64,000 nucleotides of DNA from Cucumis sativus (GCF_000004075.3 NC_026659.2:21284272-21348271), one strand, 5' to 3'. Shown: positions 1-14,068, counted from the stretch's first letter. Made by a program: numbers and translations. The notes: generated by a model from the letters alone, not told the origin.

Positions 1-802
1 TCCTTAGTTTTTGTGTTTGTGGTACCAGAAGAAGGTAATAACCAATAAAGGAAAACCCATCTTTCACTCTTTCACTCTATCTCACTCTCATCCTCACCCA
101 AACTTCACCTTCCCTCTCTCCGCACCATTCCTTGCCTGTGCCTTTTTGCCTCTTCTTTTGCCATTGAAATAGAGCAATTTGAGGATAGATAAGTAAAGAG
201 ATCCAGAAGAGTTTTTGCCCTTCAATCGATGTGATATTGTAAGAATTATGGTGTTCATAGAAAAGAAGTAACGATGGAGAAGAGAGGTGGGGAGATGGGT
301 GAGTTAGAGGAGGGAGAGAGGGGAGAGGAAGGTAGAGTGGTAACAATGGAGATTGTTAGTTAAAGAAAGAGGAGGGGGGGAGTTGAAAATGGAGACCCAC
401 GTCCACATCTCACACACACAAGTTAGAGAAGGTCTGGTTTTGTTTCATTTATTGCCCTTTCATATGTTAAAATGGTGAAAATATTTTTCTCTTACCTTCA
501 AAAATGGAAGGAAGCTTTTAAACTCAAAAATGTTTGTTTCAAAATGGTTAACTAATTTTATCTTTTAACTTTTCAACTTTTATCTCTATCTCTGAAATCG
601 ACAAAAACCAAACGAACATAGGACCTAATCCAACAATTCCATTTCATCCACACATCTCTAACTATGAAATTTACATGCTTCCTTCATGTAAATTGGTATC
701 AATAAGTTATCAATCTTATTGAAACAGAAAATTAACTTTAACCATACATATACTTACAAACTGGGTTTGAGCAAAACACCAAACAGTTGGCTTTATCTAA
801 TT
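1..802. other. ITN1 3' flank and CT-rich leader-like block
   Basis: Positions about 60-345 are purine/pyrimidine-biased; read on the minus strand they resemble a CT-rich plant 5' leader followed by short ATG-initiated frames. A gene running leftward out of the window could start here, but no coding sequence is recognisable. About 460-800 is AT-rich and probably includes the 3' UTR of the ITN1-like gene. Confidence 0.35.
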
Positions 803-3465
803 CTAAAGAGCATAAATTCTATCAACTTCTGAATTTGAAAAGTCAGAGTGATGCCATGAGTTTGACCCACTTCTTCTATTACTCTTTTCCTTCTTCCTTA
901 CGGATCTTCTACTCTTAGATTTCACAACATAATATGTCATCGTCCCAAGAACACCAGCCATAATCACACCCCCAACCACTGTGATCACAGCTGCAGCCCA
1001 TCTGTATTTATGACCAACCACGATGTACGATGATGCCATGAATGCGACCGAAGTACAAACAGAAGCCAGCCACATGAGTTTGTTTATGATTTCCACGACT
1101 CGTCTTTCTGCTTTTGTCTCACCTCTAACTAATGTAATCTGCACCACCACCACTGCCAACGACGTAAACAATGCGATTGCGTTGAAGATGAAGAAGATTT
1201 TGAAAGAAATGGTGCCGACTACAACAGCTGTTCCTTGATCCGTGTCGCCACCAGGTACTGTGAAGATGGCTGCAAAAGCAACTGTGGCAAAAAGAACAGC
1301 CACCACCGTGACCGAATTGGTCGCGTTGTTGATTCCTTCCCTGTGCAGCTTTCTGAGCTCTTTAGAGATGTTATGTACATTTTTGTTTGTTTTTCTGGTT
1401 TGTTCAAGCTGGGTATGAACATCTTTCTTAATTTGAGTCACTGTGTTCCGCAACTCGTCTCGTGGTTGGTTCAGTTCGTTGGCTCTCACAGCACCATAAC
1501 GAGAAAGAGAGTCCTTGATTTCTGATGATTCTTCTGAAAGAGGAAGCTCCTCAGCTATGTCAAATGCAGTTTTGTGGTCTCTGGATAATGCATTCACATT
1601 GGTATCTGGGAGAAGCAATAGCTCTTGCACTATCTACAAAGTTGAAGTGAAGGATGAGTATTTAGAGATCCATTAGTATGAATACAATCACATTCCTAAC
1701 AATCTTATTCCAAAATTCCTCTTTTCTAAGACTTCATTTGCTGTTCAATTTTTTAGAACTAAACTTCTAAAGTACACTTTCAGTATGAGTTCTTTTGTTT
1801 TGTTATCTACTTTGAACTTCTAAAGTACACTTTCAGTATGAGTTCTTTTGTTTTGTTATCTACTTTGTATCAAAATCTATCTCAAGTTCTAAAAGAAATT
1901 GTTTTTGTTTATATAATTTGGTTAATAATTCAACTCTTGCTTTAAGATGAAAACCATGGTTAAGATAATATAAGAGAACAAGTACAATTTTAGAAAACCA
2001 AATGGTAATGAAGCTGAGCCTAAGCTTTTCATTCAATGCCAATGTTCCAGCCTACCAAACATTAGGTCCTCCTTTCTTATTGTATGCCAAACCTAATAGT
2101 ATTAAAGAGTCAAAACACGTTGCATTTGAACAATCTCATTTCCAAACATCTCATTTCAGAACTTTCATTTCAATAACAGTATTCTAACTTCCATTAAAAT
2201 ACTTAAATATGAAACTGAAAGATTGAAAAGATATCTAAGTTATCAAAACTATAAAGATAAACAAGCCAGTATCCACAAAGGTGATTCAGTTAAACTACCT
2301 CAACCCGCTTTTTCCTTGTGGCAACGTGCAGCGCGGTGTTACCGAATTTATCAGGAAGCATTACAATGGCAGGGTCTGCTTCAAGGAGTAACTTCACGAC
2401 ATCACGGCTCTGCCCTTTGACAGCCATGTGCAGTGCAGTTTGGCCCTTCTTGTCATTTTTTCGAGCTAAATGTGGATCTTTGCTAAGTAATAGTTTTACA
2501 ATTTCAGTATGACCAGGGCGCACAGCAAAATGCAATGCATTTTTACCATTAGATCTACAAATCTCTAGCAGGTTACGATCTTTGTTAAGCAATTCCTCAA
2601 CTACGGCTGTATGGCCCCTTGCTGCAGCAGTAATGAGTGGAGTCGCATTCGACGGTCCAAAGGTTTGGCTTAAGGAAGGTTCATGTTCAAGCAGCACCTG
2701 AACAATTGCTGCAATTCAAATTAACATATATTATTCACGACTTTCCCCCTAATTTCCTAGTGAAGAAGATGAGATCCAACCCTAGGGCAAAACATTACAA
2801 AAGGAAGTTGAGATCAAGATCATTACCATGGTGTCCTTGACTTGCAGCTATATGCAACGGATCGAAAGCAGACCTGTTCTTCGTCGTAAGTGTTTCTTTA
2901 TTCGAATACTTCAATAGCTCCTTAACAACCTCTATATGTCCTCTTTCTGCGGCGGTGAACAGAGCCGTTTCTCCCAATTCGTTGACCTCGTTCACTACTA
3001 ACGATCGAACCTCAGCAACTTCCGCATCAAAATCCGCACCACTGAGATTTCTCACCATCTGTGAATCAATATCATCAAGAATCTGCTTCACGGCGGCTAG
3101 ATCTCCCCGTTGCGCAGCTAGATGAAGCTCAGTATCGTTGTGCCGTCCAGTCACTTGTTTCACGTACTTCTTCTTCCCGGCTTGGTCCATCCGCTTCCCT
3201 GAATTGGATAGAACAAGAGCCGGAGCCGTTGCAGTCGACGACGGCGATGGCGATGGCGATAACTCAGCCAGAGGGTTTTGATTTGATGATAAACTCAAAA
3301 TCCCCTTCTCTAAATCACCAGCGCCATCCACTAACACTACAAAATCCAAAAAACAAACAAAATCCGATTTCAAAGACCAAAAAAAACAAAAAGTAAATCA
3401 GAAAAACAAAAAAACAAAAAAAAATCGAAAACAGTAAAGTCACCTTGAGCTGAAGAACTGCCCAT
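803..3465 (-). CDS. ITN1: ITN1-like ankyrin repeat / PGG-domain membrane protein
   Basis: Four coding exons join in phase: 3465-3444, 3336-2827, 2708-2299 and 1633-803, giving 590 aa, the length I recall for Arabidopsis ITN1. All three introns are GT-AG. The start MGSSSAQ sits in a 22-nt first coding exon and is the only ATG that splices in frame into exon 2. A low-complexity Ser/Pro stretch (about residues 35-55) is followed by ankyrin repeats (about 70-350, with repeated G-TALH-A and GHxxIVxxLL cores). The C-terminal PGG domain has VPGG at about 440-443 and four hydrophobic spans (about 422-441, 456-480, 500-522 and 530-552), then a basic Ser-rich tail. The family sits at the plasma membrane. 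Arabidopsis ITN1 loss raises NaCl tolerance and lowers ABA-dependent ROS production. Orthology is inferred from length and sequence. Intron 3 carries an exact 53-bp tandem duplication. Confidence 0.93.
1762..1867. repeat. Exact 53-bp tandem duplication in ITN1 intron 3
   Basis: Two identical 53-bp units, 1762-1814 and 1815-1867, lie head to tail between coding exons 4 and 3 of the ITN1-like gene. With no differences between copies, the duplication is recent and should be a length polymorphism. It touches no splice site. Confidence 0.9.
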
Positions 3466-3639
3466 CAGAATTGAAGAGATTCGAAGCCCTGAAAAGGTTT
3501 AAATGGGGGAATTGAGAGCTCAGATTGTGGGTGCGAAGTTAGTGAGAGAGATGAATCCTTTCAGATAAAAACAATCTGAGGAGGAAAAAGGAGACCAGAG
3601 GAAAGCGCTTGGAAATGAAGTCGAAGAATTTAGCTTTTT

Positions 3640-6600
3640 TTCTTTCTTTTGTCTTTCTTTTTCTTTTTAAATGAAAAAATAAAAGTTCATTTCATTTATT
3701 TCAACTCTCCACTGTTCTTCGTCGTACTACTTGCTGCTTACTACTCATTGCCGCAAAAAACCTTACCGGTTGCCGGTTGGTGGAATCTTCCCTACAAATT
3801 GCAAAAACCACTCTACTTTTTCCTTCAATTATAACCTTTAATTTTAACATTTAGAAATTTAGTCCTTTAATGTTAATTCTTTTTATTACTGTTTGTCTTA
3901 AAATAAAATGTTTCGTTATTTGTAACATTTTTAATCTAAATTTTGAAAACATATTCATATATTTCATTTTAAGATCATATTATTATTGTTTAATCAATTT
4001 TGGTCCAAATTAATTTAACCGATTAAATTTAAGATAACCAAAAAAACGAGAAAAGAACGTTGAATTTAGTGTTATGATTATTAAAGAAAAACTATTTTAA
4101 ATGATAATTTTTTAAAAAATATTTATATATACAATAAAAACATCACAATCTTTTATGGAAAACAACACAAAGTGTCTATCTATATCATAATAGATACAAA
4201 TAATAGTCTATTACAGTTCATCATAGATAGATACACGAATAAAATAGTATATTGAATCGGTTCAATGTAGTAGGAGTGTTCACGGTTTGGTTCGGTTTGA
4301 AGCTGAAATCGCATGGAACTACTCACATGTGTCAAATCGAATCGAAATCGAACAGTTTATGTATAAAATATTAGAATCGAAATCAAAGTGCATAAAACAT
4401 TGTTATGGCTTTAGTTATTGAATCCCATGCCTTAAACGGCACCATGTGACATTAGGATGAAAACTTCTTCCTTTAATTAATTAAACATAATCAAACTGCA
4501 TAGGAAACGATTGAACCGCGTGTATACAACTTTTTCAACATTATGCAATGAAGTATAATTGAAAAGAGTGAATTATGATATTATTATTTTGTGAAGGAAA
4601 GCAGTAGCAGCCCAATTGACTTGAGCATTCAGTTGCCGGTTGACTCACTCACACAATATTATTTAATGTTTCATTCAATCAATTATTTTCCTATGGATAT
4701 CAAATTTAATATGGTGTGTTCTATTTATTAATCTTCAAAAAATTGTGCACTGTTTTTTCTAATTTATTAAATATTGTCTTTATTTGAATTTATAACCTCA
4801 TCAATTGAACATGAATATTTATAAGGTCATTCTCTGATGTGATTTGGAAATGTATAATAACTTTATATTTCATATTCAATCTATCTATATTATATCCTTG
4901 TCTTCAATATTTACAACATCTAATTTGTATTATTCTTTGTTTACAAGTTTGTTATATAAACTCTCAATATTAAATATTAAAAATGATATATTTGTAAATT
5001 ACTATAACAATATCTATATCTCAAATTAAAATCAACTTAATTATTAACCAAAACAGTTGTTTTTAAAAAAGAAAAATTAATTATCCATATATTGGTTTGA
5101 GAGTGAAAATAATGTAACTAAGCAAATTTTCTAAAATTTGTTCGTTGATATTGCTATTTGACAGGAAAAACTATAAAGCTTGAATTTCAAGATTGATATG
5201 AGTATTTTAATCTTTGTGTTTTTAAATGATTAGAAAATTTATTCGTTATTAAATATGTGTTTGTGTTGAGGTGAGAAACTGAAATATTTTATACCAACAG
5301 TCGACTTGTTTGACCCTTGATGAACGAAAACATTTTAGAAGGATAGCAAAAGAATCAAAATATAGCCAAACTTTAGTATATTAGACCTGTCAAATTTATT
5401 ATAACTTGCCATAATTCTCCAATATTTTTAACATCGTTTTTTTTTAATATTGTTTTTTTTTGGGAAACTAAATATTTGTATAATAAGTAAGACAATTTTA
5501 AGAATAAAATTAAACATGCAATATCATACCAATAAAATATAACAAAATTATTGATGATAAATTTTATAATTGATAAAATCTTATTTGCAACCTGGATCAT
5601 CGATAATAGATTTGTATAATTAATAGACTATAAATTATGCTATATTTATGACTATATTATATATATTATATAATATATAACTATTAAATAATTATCAGCC
5701 GCCATGGATATAGAATGAAGAATAACATGGAGGGAGGAGAGAAAAAGAAGATGAAAAAGACATTTTTATTTATTTATGACAACAAACTTAAAATATAAAA
5801 AAAAATTATATTATATTATGGTAAGGAGTTTGAAAACGATAATAAAAGAATTATTTAGAGGACTCAATATACTATAAAGTTAAACTAAAACCTGAACCAT
5901 ATCCAAGACTAACTATATTATTTAATATGGTTATGTTTAACAACAATAGTCTTACAAATAAGTTTTAAAAATAAGTTCCATATTGGGTTATTAATTTTAC
6001 AAATTTTTGTTGTTAAGGTAATGGTGGGAATTTATGAAGTTTGAACAAATTTATTTTGTTAATATTTTCTAGAAAAGGGCAAAAAAAGAAAAATGAAAGT
6101 TGTTTATAGGAAGAAGCAACTTGGAAAGTACTTCATGGATTCAGAATTTGGGTTAGGTTTTGACCATACAACACAATTGTAGCATCTGCCTTAATTTCTT
6201 CTCCTCACGTCAACAAAATATAATTAATAAACACATTCATTTTCCACACCTTTTCAATGTTTGTTTTACAACTAAATTTATCATTTCTTAAACAGTCTAT
6301 TATTTTACTAATATTTTGTTTATTTTCCTACTATATAATTTGAAACATTGATTCTCTACTGTAAGGTTGTTCAATAAAACTATATTCTAATTTAGGGTGG
6401 ATTAGTTCATCAACTCAACACCGTTTTTTATTAGAAAATTTGGAATATTAAAACTTACATCAATTTAAGCCCCCAAAATTAATAGTTGTATCAAATGAAA
6501 TCTTTAAGCTTTAATAAAGACACATAATGGATACATACAAGTTCAAGAACAAATTGATACAATTATTAAAATTTAAGTTAATACAATTCCCAAAGCTAAG

Positions 6601-7316
6601 GGTCTAAATTAGTACCATAATTAATCCAAGACTTAAATTGATACATACTCCAAGTTAATGCTATAAATTAAAATTATGGTTCATTTATTACAAAACAATT
6701 AACATGGGAATTATTGTAAAATATAGCAAAAAAGAAAATAATAATAATACACTGAATGGAGTTTATCAATGATTGATCCTATCAATGGAATCTTAAATAG
6801 TGACATATTTTGATTGAAAATGTGCCTATTGATTAAAGCAAATTTCAGAACTTTTTTGGATGATTTATTCTCCCACAATTCTTAACAACACTAAAATCAT
6901 AAGAAACTACATAATTGAAGATCTTAAAACAATTAAATGAATGATTTCACATACTAACAGTTTCTTTAGTTCCATATTGATTTCAAGTCATCATTCCACA
7001 ATGAACACTAATTCAATATGTTCAAACAATGCCAAGCACACAACGAGATGACTAAGTTAAAAAAGAAATGCATGCTAACGAGCAAAAAAGGTACTAAAGG
7101 AACAAGTTTTTTTTGGACAGAAAAAGAATAAGTCAATAAACAAGAAAAAAAGGCTATTAACTGTCAAAATTATATAATCGTCAATGAAAACGAAACATCT
7201 TGGTTTAGGGAGAAATACCTCAAGAGTATTCGACATAAGATTACGAGACAAAACTTGCCAACAAAACTGGTTTGATGTTGCATATAAAAATGGACTACCA
7301 AATATAATACTGACCA
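3640..7316. other. AT-rich intergenic region
   Basis: No gene was recognised. At about 4165-4245 there is a palindromic stretch built of tctat/atagata blocks around atcataat, resembling a small MITE. At about 4275-4400 a segment with ggttcggtttg and tcgaatcgaaatcg words resembles a decayed transposon terminus. The rest is low-complexity AT sequence, and the short open frames in it have no coding character. Confidence 0.6.
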
Positions 7317-8573
7317 CTACACCTTAATAGCATATTTCCTCAATGGAAAGTACATTTCTTTCTTCTTCTGTCTCTCAGTTTTCAAAGACGCCTGCATCAG
7401 AAAATGGAATCATTCAACAAAATGGTCGAACCTCAAAAGAAATCTAAATAGAAAAAAATGGCCTGCCGCCAATACGTTCAAAGCATGATAATTGCATCAT
7501 TAGAAAATAAATGAGGGTAAAGTTTTTTATAAATATATCAGTCAGTATAACTCAAAACCTACCAATACTCAAAAGTATCAAATCTTAGAACTCAGAGTTG
7601 TACAAGGATGAAAACTTGAACTTAAGAAATCATAATTCTAATAAATGAAGGTCCAATTTGATAACCAAAAATTAATCTCATAAAAGCAAAAATCCCTACA
7701 AATTGCTTTCAAGAACCCAAAAAAGTATACTTTGTTTCTGATATTTGACAAGAATTCGTAGGTTTATTCAAGGATAAAAACCATTGCAGGGATAGTGGAC
7801 ACAAAAAAGCAAAAAAAAATTTTAAATGACTGATGAAACATTCTTAACTTCAACAATATATATGAATGATTTAAACTAACAAACCCATCCACAATTCATA
7901 TATGAAAATGATAGCATTTCCATTAATAACAAGTAGTTCCGCCATTCTTTTTTTCTAGGGATCGTAGAAAATCTCACATTGGCAACAATTACACATAAAA
8001 TCCGTAATAAAATTCAATTAAAAAGTTAAACGAGGAACATACAAAATCAATTTGGACTGAAATTAAACGACGGATAAAGAAGAAACAATTTACCTGGTGC
8101 TTGGTGAGCCTTCTACGAATGGCCCTGGTCTTCTTTGGGCGCAGATCAAGAGGTAAAAGCTTCTTCTTCTTGTAAGCTTCCCTCAACGCCGCCTTCTGCT
8201 TCTGAGAAATTACTGTCAATACTTGAGCTATCGACAATCTCACTACCTTGCTGCAATTTTTTTTTTTAAAAAAGCATAGAACAATAAGATAAACAAAACA
8301 ATGAGATGCATTACGGAACTAAAAAACACTCAAAAGGAAAAGAGAATCACATTTTGGATAGCTTGTTCGGAGCACCGCCGGTAACTTTGGCGACACGAAG
8401 GAGAGAAAGCTCAGCCTTAAGATCCTTAAGCTGCAACAAGAGATCTGCCTTCGATTTCTGCCTCAACTCATGAACCTTGATCCTCGCTACAAACCAGAAA
8501 CAGCAAATTGAATAACAAAAATTTCAAATGTCTGATCTAGATTAAGATAAGATTTGATTGAGAATGTACCCAT
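7317..8573 (-). CDS. RPL35: 60S ribosomal protein L35 (uL29)
   Basis: Four exons, 8573-8570, 8486-8351, 8250-8094 and 7391-7317, give 123 aa, the normal plant L35 length. The first coding exon is only ATGG, so the Ala codon is split by intron 1. Diagnostic segments are [14 protein letters not shown] at the start, [11 protein letters not shown], a Lys/Arg-rich middle ([17 protein letters not shown]) and the C-terminal [10 protein letters not shown]. The protein is a component of the cytosolic 60S subunit near the peptide exit tunnel. A telo-box and GGCCCA/AGCCCA site II words lie just upstream, as is usual for plant ribosomal protein genes. All splice sites are GT-AG and phases agree. Confidence 0.97.
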
Positions 8574-8640
8574 TTCGTATCGTGCGGTCTTCGAGTCGGC
8601 GGAACCCTAGAAGAGATGGAAGAGGTGATACTGAGAAAAC

Positions 8641-8769
8641 TAGGGTTTTGGCGCACGAGAAGAAGGTTATCTTATTATAAGTATATTATTTTATTTCCCA
8701 AATTTGCCCTTTTAGGCCTGAAAAGTGAAACCAAGGGCGGGCTTAAAGCCCATCAAATATATCGGCCCA
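8641..8769 (-). promoter_or_regulatory. Telo-box and site II motifs upstream of RPL35
   Basis: On the minus strand a telo-box (AAACCCTA; plus-strand tagggttt, 8641-8648) lies about 70 bp upstream of the ATG. Two site II words (TGGGCT/TGGGCC; plus agccca 8747-8752 and ggccca 8764-8769) lie further upstream. The pairing is established for coordinate, TCP-linked expression of plant ribosomal protein genes. Function here is inferred. Confidence 0.6.
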
Positions 8770-8819
8770 ATAAGGATACAACTTTTTTTTTTTTCTTTTC
8801 TCTATTTATTTGGAGTTAA

Positions 8820-10300
8820 TTAGATGAATATTAGTATTCGTTAATCATGTGTTGCCTTTAAAATTGACGGTGAATTTAACCCCAACAAAAAATGATGGTG
8901 AAAATACGTCATGGTTTGAAGGTCGATGTTGATGAAAATATGAAGGTCCCGGATGTATGAAACTATCCCAATAGAAATTTTGAAAAACTTCATAAAAATT
9001 GATTGGTTTGTATGGAACTTTGACTCTAACTTAATTAGATTTGAAGTTCTTAACGATTGTTTTCCATAATCAACACGATCTTTGAAACATTTTTCTTTAT
9101 TGTTAAAAAACTATACGATTATGTACCATGATTGTAGTACACGATGGTTCAAGAGAAGATTATTCATATGAAAATAGTTGCAAATTTAACAATTAGATTC
9201 AAAATAATTAAGTATATAACAACATTTTAAAAAATTTGTAAATATAGCAAAAATTGTCAAATTCTATCACTGATAAAAGTCTATTACCGATAGACCATAT
9301 TGCAAATATTGGTCTATTACTGATATACTCATACGAGTCTATCTGCAATACAAGTCTATCATCGATAATTTTACTATATTTGCAAAAAAAAATTAATTGT
9401 TGCTACCTTCTTAATTATTATTGCTAAAATGGTCATCAATTACAATTACCATATTTTTATGTGCGTATGTGGATGTCGGGTTGATTTGACATTTTTTTGT
9501 ATTTTTTATTTTGGTAAATATTTGAAAAAAATGAAGAAAAGAAATACAAAGTTAAGTTAATTAGTTCCTAACTATTAATATTTTTGTCAAAATAAGATTC
9601 ATTAAAGGATGTTAGGAGGAAAAGTTCGATTTCCCATCTTATACTAAATACTCTTAAACAACTAGTGGCACATGTCATTTAATTTAAAAAGAACAAATAT
9701 GCTAATTTAAAATTCGAAGTTTATTTAGTGCATGCATGTGTCATTTTCAATTGTAACCAACTTGATACAAAGGGTTAAAATATTGAAATTAGAAAAATGA
9801 TCTAACCATTAAAATCAATGAAAAGATGTGAACAATGTTCAATATAAATTCAACTGGATTAAAAATTATGTAAAAGGATGAAGGAATGTTAAATGTTTGA
9901 TCCATAAGCTTTACACAGAAACTCACAAACAAACTAAGAATTCAGACATAATTTCACTCAAGAATATATATGATAAGACAATGCTACTTTTAGAAACTGA
10001 TGTCAACAATGAATTGCAGCAAATTCTCTACTTAACAAAAAAAAGAAGAAAAAAAAAGAAACACAAAGGTTTGTACACAAATACATATAACTCAATCTGC
10101 CACAGTTGGCATCATAGACTTCGGGTCTTTGATGTATCAAAATAATATCAATCTGTCACACTTGACAACAATAACCTATGGTTCCCCTCATGAATAAAAG
10201 AATACAGTAAACATTCTTCAGACACTTCAACTGGATCAAAACTGTTTCCTATACACAAATATATGACTCTCTTTTTCTTTTTTAAAAAGGAAAAGAAAAG
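8820..10300. other. Intergenic, with one palindromic repeat
   Basis: Apart from the palindromic repeat at 9175-9460 and the probable 3' UTR of the TRM-like gene near 10150-10365, only AT-rich sequence is present. No coding sequence was recognised. Confidence 0.6.
9175..9460. repeat. Palindromic MITE-like repeat, copy 1
   Basis: The left part carries tagttgcaaatttaaca, then aacattttaaaa and tatcactgataa. The right part carries tctatcatcgataat, a tttgcaaaaaa stretch and gttgctacc, the left words in inverted order. The outer arms read as rough inverted repeats around tctatcactgatag-like words. Other copies of the family are at 22565-22825, 34790-35085, 36430-36690 and 57510-57745. There is no coding capacity, so a non-autonomous DNA element is the likely identity. 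Confidence 0.7.
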
Positions 10301-10365
10301 AAAGAAACAAATCTCTATGTTTTCTATGCTAATGTTTTATCCATGACTGCTATAAATCATACCAC

Positions 10366-13300
10366 TCAACATAATTCAATGCTACCAAACTCTGCAACAA
10401 GTTCATTGACCAACAATATCTCTAGCTCTCTACAGATAGAATTAATCTCATCTCCAAGGTCTATCCATTCAATCTCCTTTCCAAACTGCTTATCTACTAA
10501 TTCCTTGTTCACTTCTCTTTCTTGGCTATCCAGCAGGATCCATAGCTCTTCCTCGATCATTTCGTGATTAAGCAATGGCCGAAATCTTCTCGATACAGGC
10601 TTTGCCCATTCGGGCACACCAACAAATGACTGAAAGAGTTCTGCTAACCCAGAATTTATTCTGTCAAAGAGAAGCTTTCTTTCTGATCTCCTCCAAGAAA
10701 TTTGTTCCCCAAATTTCTTCTCTAAGATCTCAAAGACTGCAGGGCTGATCACGTGTTGTTCTTGATTGTGCCATGAAACAGAACCCATCTCGAGGTTTTT
10801 ACAATGTAAGCTTGCCTCACTCAATACATCAACAAGGTAAGAAAAAGTTCTACTATCTTTGAACTTGAATGTGCTCATAATGTCATCAATTTTGTCTGAA
10901 TTGCATATTGATCCTTCTCCACTATCATCGTCACTTGATACGAACAAGTCATGTCCTTCTGAGTTAGTTCCCGGGGAATCCGACATCAGAAGTTCAAGTT
11001 GCATCACTAAATCTACAACCAGAATGTATTAGATGAGGATGGAGCGAGTTTTTAAGAAGGCATGAACTTGAAAGTGAGAATAGAGCCATAAGATAGGTCA
11101 CCTCTACTATTAATCCCCGGGGATTCAGAACTGAATAATGTTTCTTCTTTAAAAAGTGGTTCAAGGACTGAAACTGGGCTAGGTTGAAAAGCCTCCTCCA
11201 AACTCACAATAGAATCTCTCTCTTTGCTAGGGTAGTGATCAAAGGCAAGACCTTCCTGAAATTTATTTTTAGGTAAACAAATGTTAAACCACAAAGGACA
11301 TAGAAACCTGTTGTGGATAAAGAAGTATTGGAGTACAATGGGAAAATGATACTACAAGAAACAGGGACATACACTACCAAAAGAAAATGTACTAACTACA
11401 AACATGGACAGATAAAAAATCACACATCAGGAAAAAAAACTGAATACCTTTGAACAGAGAAATGTGAATATGAGATGGCCAACTATTCAGAAAACTTGTT
11501 TTACAAGAGAATTTTTCATAAGTGATCTGAAATAACGGAAGGCAGGAAGAATTCAAGTCCTCTCAAGCCAAACGGGAATGCAAGAAGCACTTCCAATTGG
11601 AAAAAAGGTGTACGTATAGTTGTTACATGTGAACTTTGAAAGAAGTCAAATTGCCAATAAGCATAGAATGAAGTTGAACACTCATTGGTATAACATAAAT
11701 CTAGGTTCTGAAATGTTCCATCTAGTTAGAGTAGAAGAATCATAGTGCTCTGTAATGTAAAGAGAAGTCAAATACACCCAGATGACCATCTTGAAATACT
11801 TTACGGCAGCTTGAGTACACTACTTTACCATGTCTAAAGTCCAAGCAATCAGAACCAGACCAAAACTATGATCTATTTATAGCTGTCTAAAGGACTTGGT
11901 CTATTAAAAAATTCGAGATTATTGGTCCCTCAAATTTATACTAAGTGAAACGTTTTACACAAGAGAGTTAACTGGTTCAGTTGAATTTCCAATTCTCACT
12001 TCCTCAAGTGGGCATTTCTTCTGACACTGAAGTTACTGGTGTTTAGTCTTTCTGAATGCTCAAAAAGAAATTCAGGCACATATATCTATAGCTTATAAAC
12101 TTGGCTGTGCATTGATACCATCTTTGAGAGACATCCAAAAGGTTCTTCTTTCTGGACAGAAGTATTTATTTCTCTTGTTATAATTATCTATACCCACCTT
12201 CACTTGGAAGGTAGGCCTAAACCATTTAGCTTTGTCCAACTGTAGGTTGCAGAATTTAGTAAAAAAAAAAAATACACTCCTACTAGACAGAAGTAAAATA
12301 AATTTACCAATTTCAATAAATTCAAAGTTAATCAGCCAATAGGATTATAGAATACAGAACGCAATTAGAAGAGAGTATGCTCCGAAGTGATAACTATTGC
12401 GATAATATTTTGAGCTTAATAAGGGAAGATATGGAACCTGTTGGATAGAGGTAGCTTGATTTCCTTGTTTGACAGGAATGTTTTGTGTGCAGAAAACAAC
12501 TTTGCTCCTTGGTGGTAGACAGTTTAAAGAATGTTGATCACAAGGGTCTTTCTTCTTAACTGTGGTCTTCGGATCACCACCAACCATACAGCCATCATTG
12601 TCAAAATGATGGCTTGCTGAATCAGGGCAAGGAAAAATTTTCAATTTCTTAGAGCTTAATTTCAAGGTAGGTTTTGCAGCATCCTTTTTATTGGAACTTC
12701 TATTCAATGGATTGCACTGTAGCCAAGTACCAGGGCCTTCATGCTTTAAGAACCATGTATTCAGGGCCTCGTATCTGCTCCTTGTTCTAGATCTAGTGGT
12801 CACCGTGGACGTAGAATCAAATCTCAATCTATGAAATTTTTTATCGAGTTCATCTAGTCTCTTAACCTTCCAGCTCAAGCACAAAGGACTGCCAGAATGC
12901 AAATGTTCCTTATCTGAACAAACATGCTTCTGGAAATCATACTCAACAGGTTTGCAATTCAAATCACTGGGCAAAGTTGCATAACGAGGCACTGTCGGCA
13001 TTTCATTCATTTTCCTACCTTGTGTAGATGGCATCAAGTTCGCTGTCTTCCTTTGTTCTTCTATGACTTTCTCCCCGGATTCTCTGGCCTTGTATGACTC
13101 AACTGAAAAGCAGCAGGAATGCTTGGATTCTGCCGTCCAATTAGATAAACTGGCTTTGTTTCTACACACATTGTCATATATGGTTTCTGATCTTGAGGTC
13201 TTCAGATGCAAATTAAAGAACTCACGCCTCATTGTTCTCCTACTTCCATCCAAAATACTTGAAACTTGAGATAGTTGCTTGATGGGCTCCAGTGACACCG

Positions 13301-14021
13301 TAGTCCTTTCTTTTTCTTTAGCAATATTCTTTCCATTTTGAGAATTATGACAACCTTTGCATTTATCAGTAACTAAATGTGAGCCTTTCAAAGAATTTGG
13401 TGGAGAGGAAGAAAAACCTAGCTTATTGCTCCACTCTAAAAAAGGTCTTGAAGACTTCAAAAGACATAGATCCTCTGACAAGTGTGCCTGTCCTTGTTTC
13501 CTGTCCTTAAATTTAGTCCCTGCATCATTATTTCCTTCTGTCAAATTATAATGTGCTGTTGAAACACTCAGTCCACTTTTGGCCTGGTGGAATAAAGAAT
13601 TTTTTCCTCTTGTAGGTCTTGGTGAGATATCCATAGAATCTAGAACCTCTGGTAAATCTTGAAAACCCTTTGAAGTTTGTATCACCTTACCGGTTGAAAA
13701 GTGCTTTTCATGTCTTGTAAGTGGTGTATATGCGGCTGATAAAGTAGAATCTGCCTCCTCCCGTTCCCATAACTTGGTGCAGCGGCTAAAGTTATTTTCT
13801 ACTTTGAGAGAATTGAAAAGTTCTGTTGGCTCTTCAATTGTCATCCTAAATGGATGACATCTGGAGGGGTATTTCTTCTTCGAGATTCCAATGGATGCAA
13901 CCCTTTGTAAATAATCATCTGAAAAAACTTTAGAATGTCTTGAAGCAGGGTGCTGAGATTGACTCTCATCAAACCCCATCAATGCTTCAAGAACACTAGC
14001 TGTATGCTGTCTAGGTTCCAT
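10366..14021 (-). CDS. TRM-like protein with VARLMGL-type motif and DUF4378
   Basis: Coding exons 14021-12438, 11255-11102 and 11012-10366 give 794 aa from ATG 14021. All junctions are GT-AG and in phase; the second intron is 1,182 nt. Near the N-terminus SVLEALMGFDE matches the VARLMGL-type motif (TRM motif M3). The long middle is Ser/Lys-rich and probably disordered. A SPVSVLEPLF motif follows the second junction, and the C-terminal ~180 residues (SYLVDVLSEASL to LLVNELVAEFG) are a DUF4378 domain. The family, TON1 RECRUITING MOTIF proteins, links to TON1/PP2A and microtubule arrays and influences cell and organ shape. I cannot assign the subgroup. The frame stays open upstream to 14078, so the start may be further out (see the 5' exons). 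Confidence 0.85.
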
Positions 14022-14068
14022 CCGGAGAAACTCTACCAACAAAACTTTATGGTCGACAACCACCGACC

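Noticed and set aside
13063-13551. Plus-strand frames opposite the TRM-like gene
   Set aside because: Antisense shadows of the large coding exon of the minus-strand gene.
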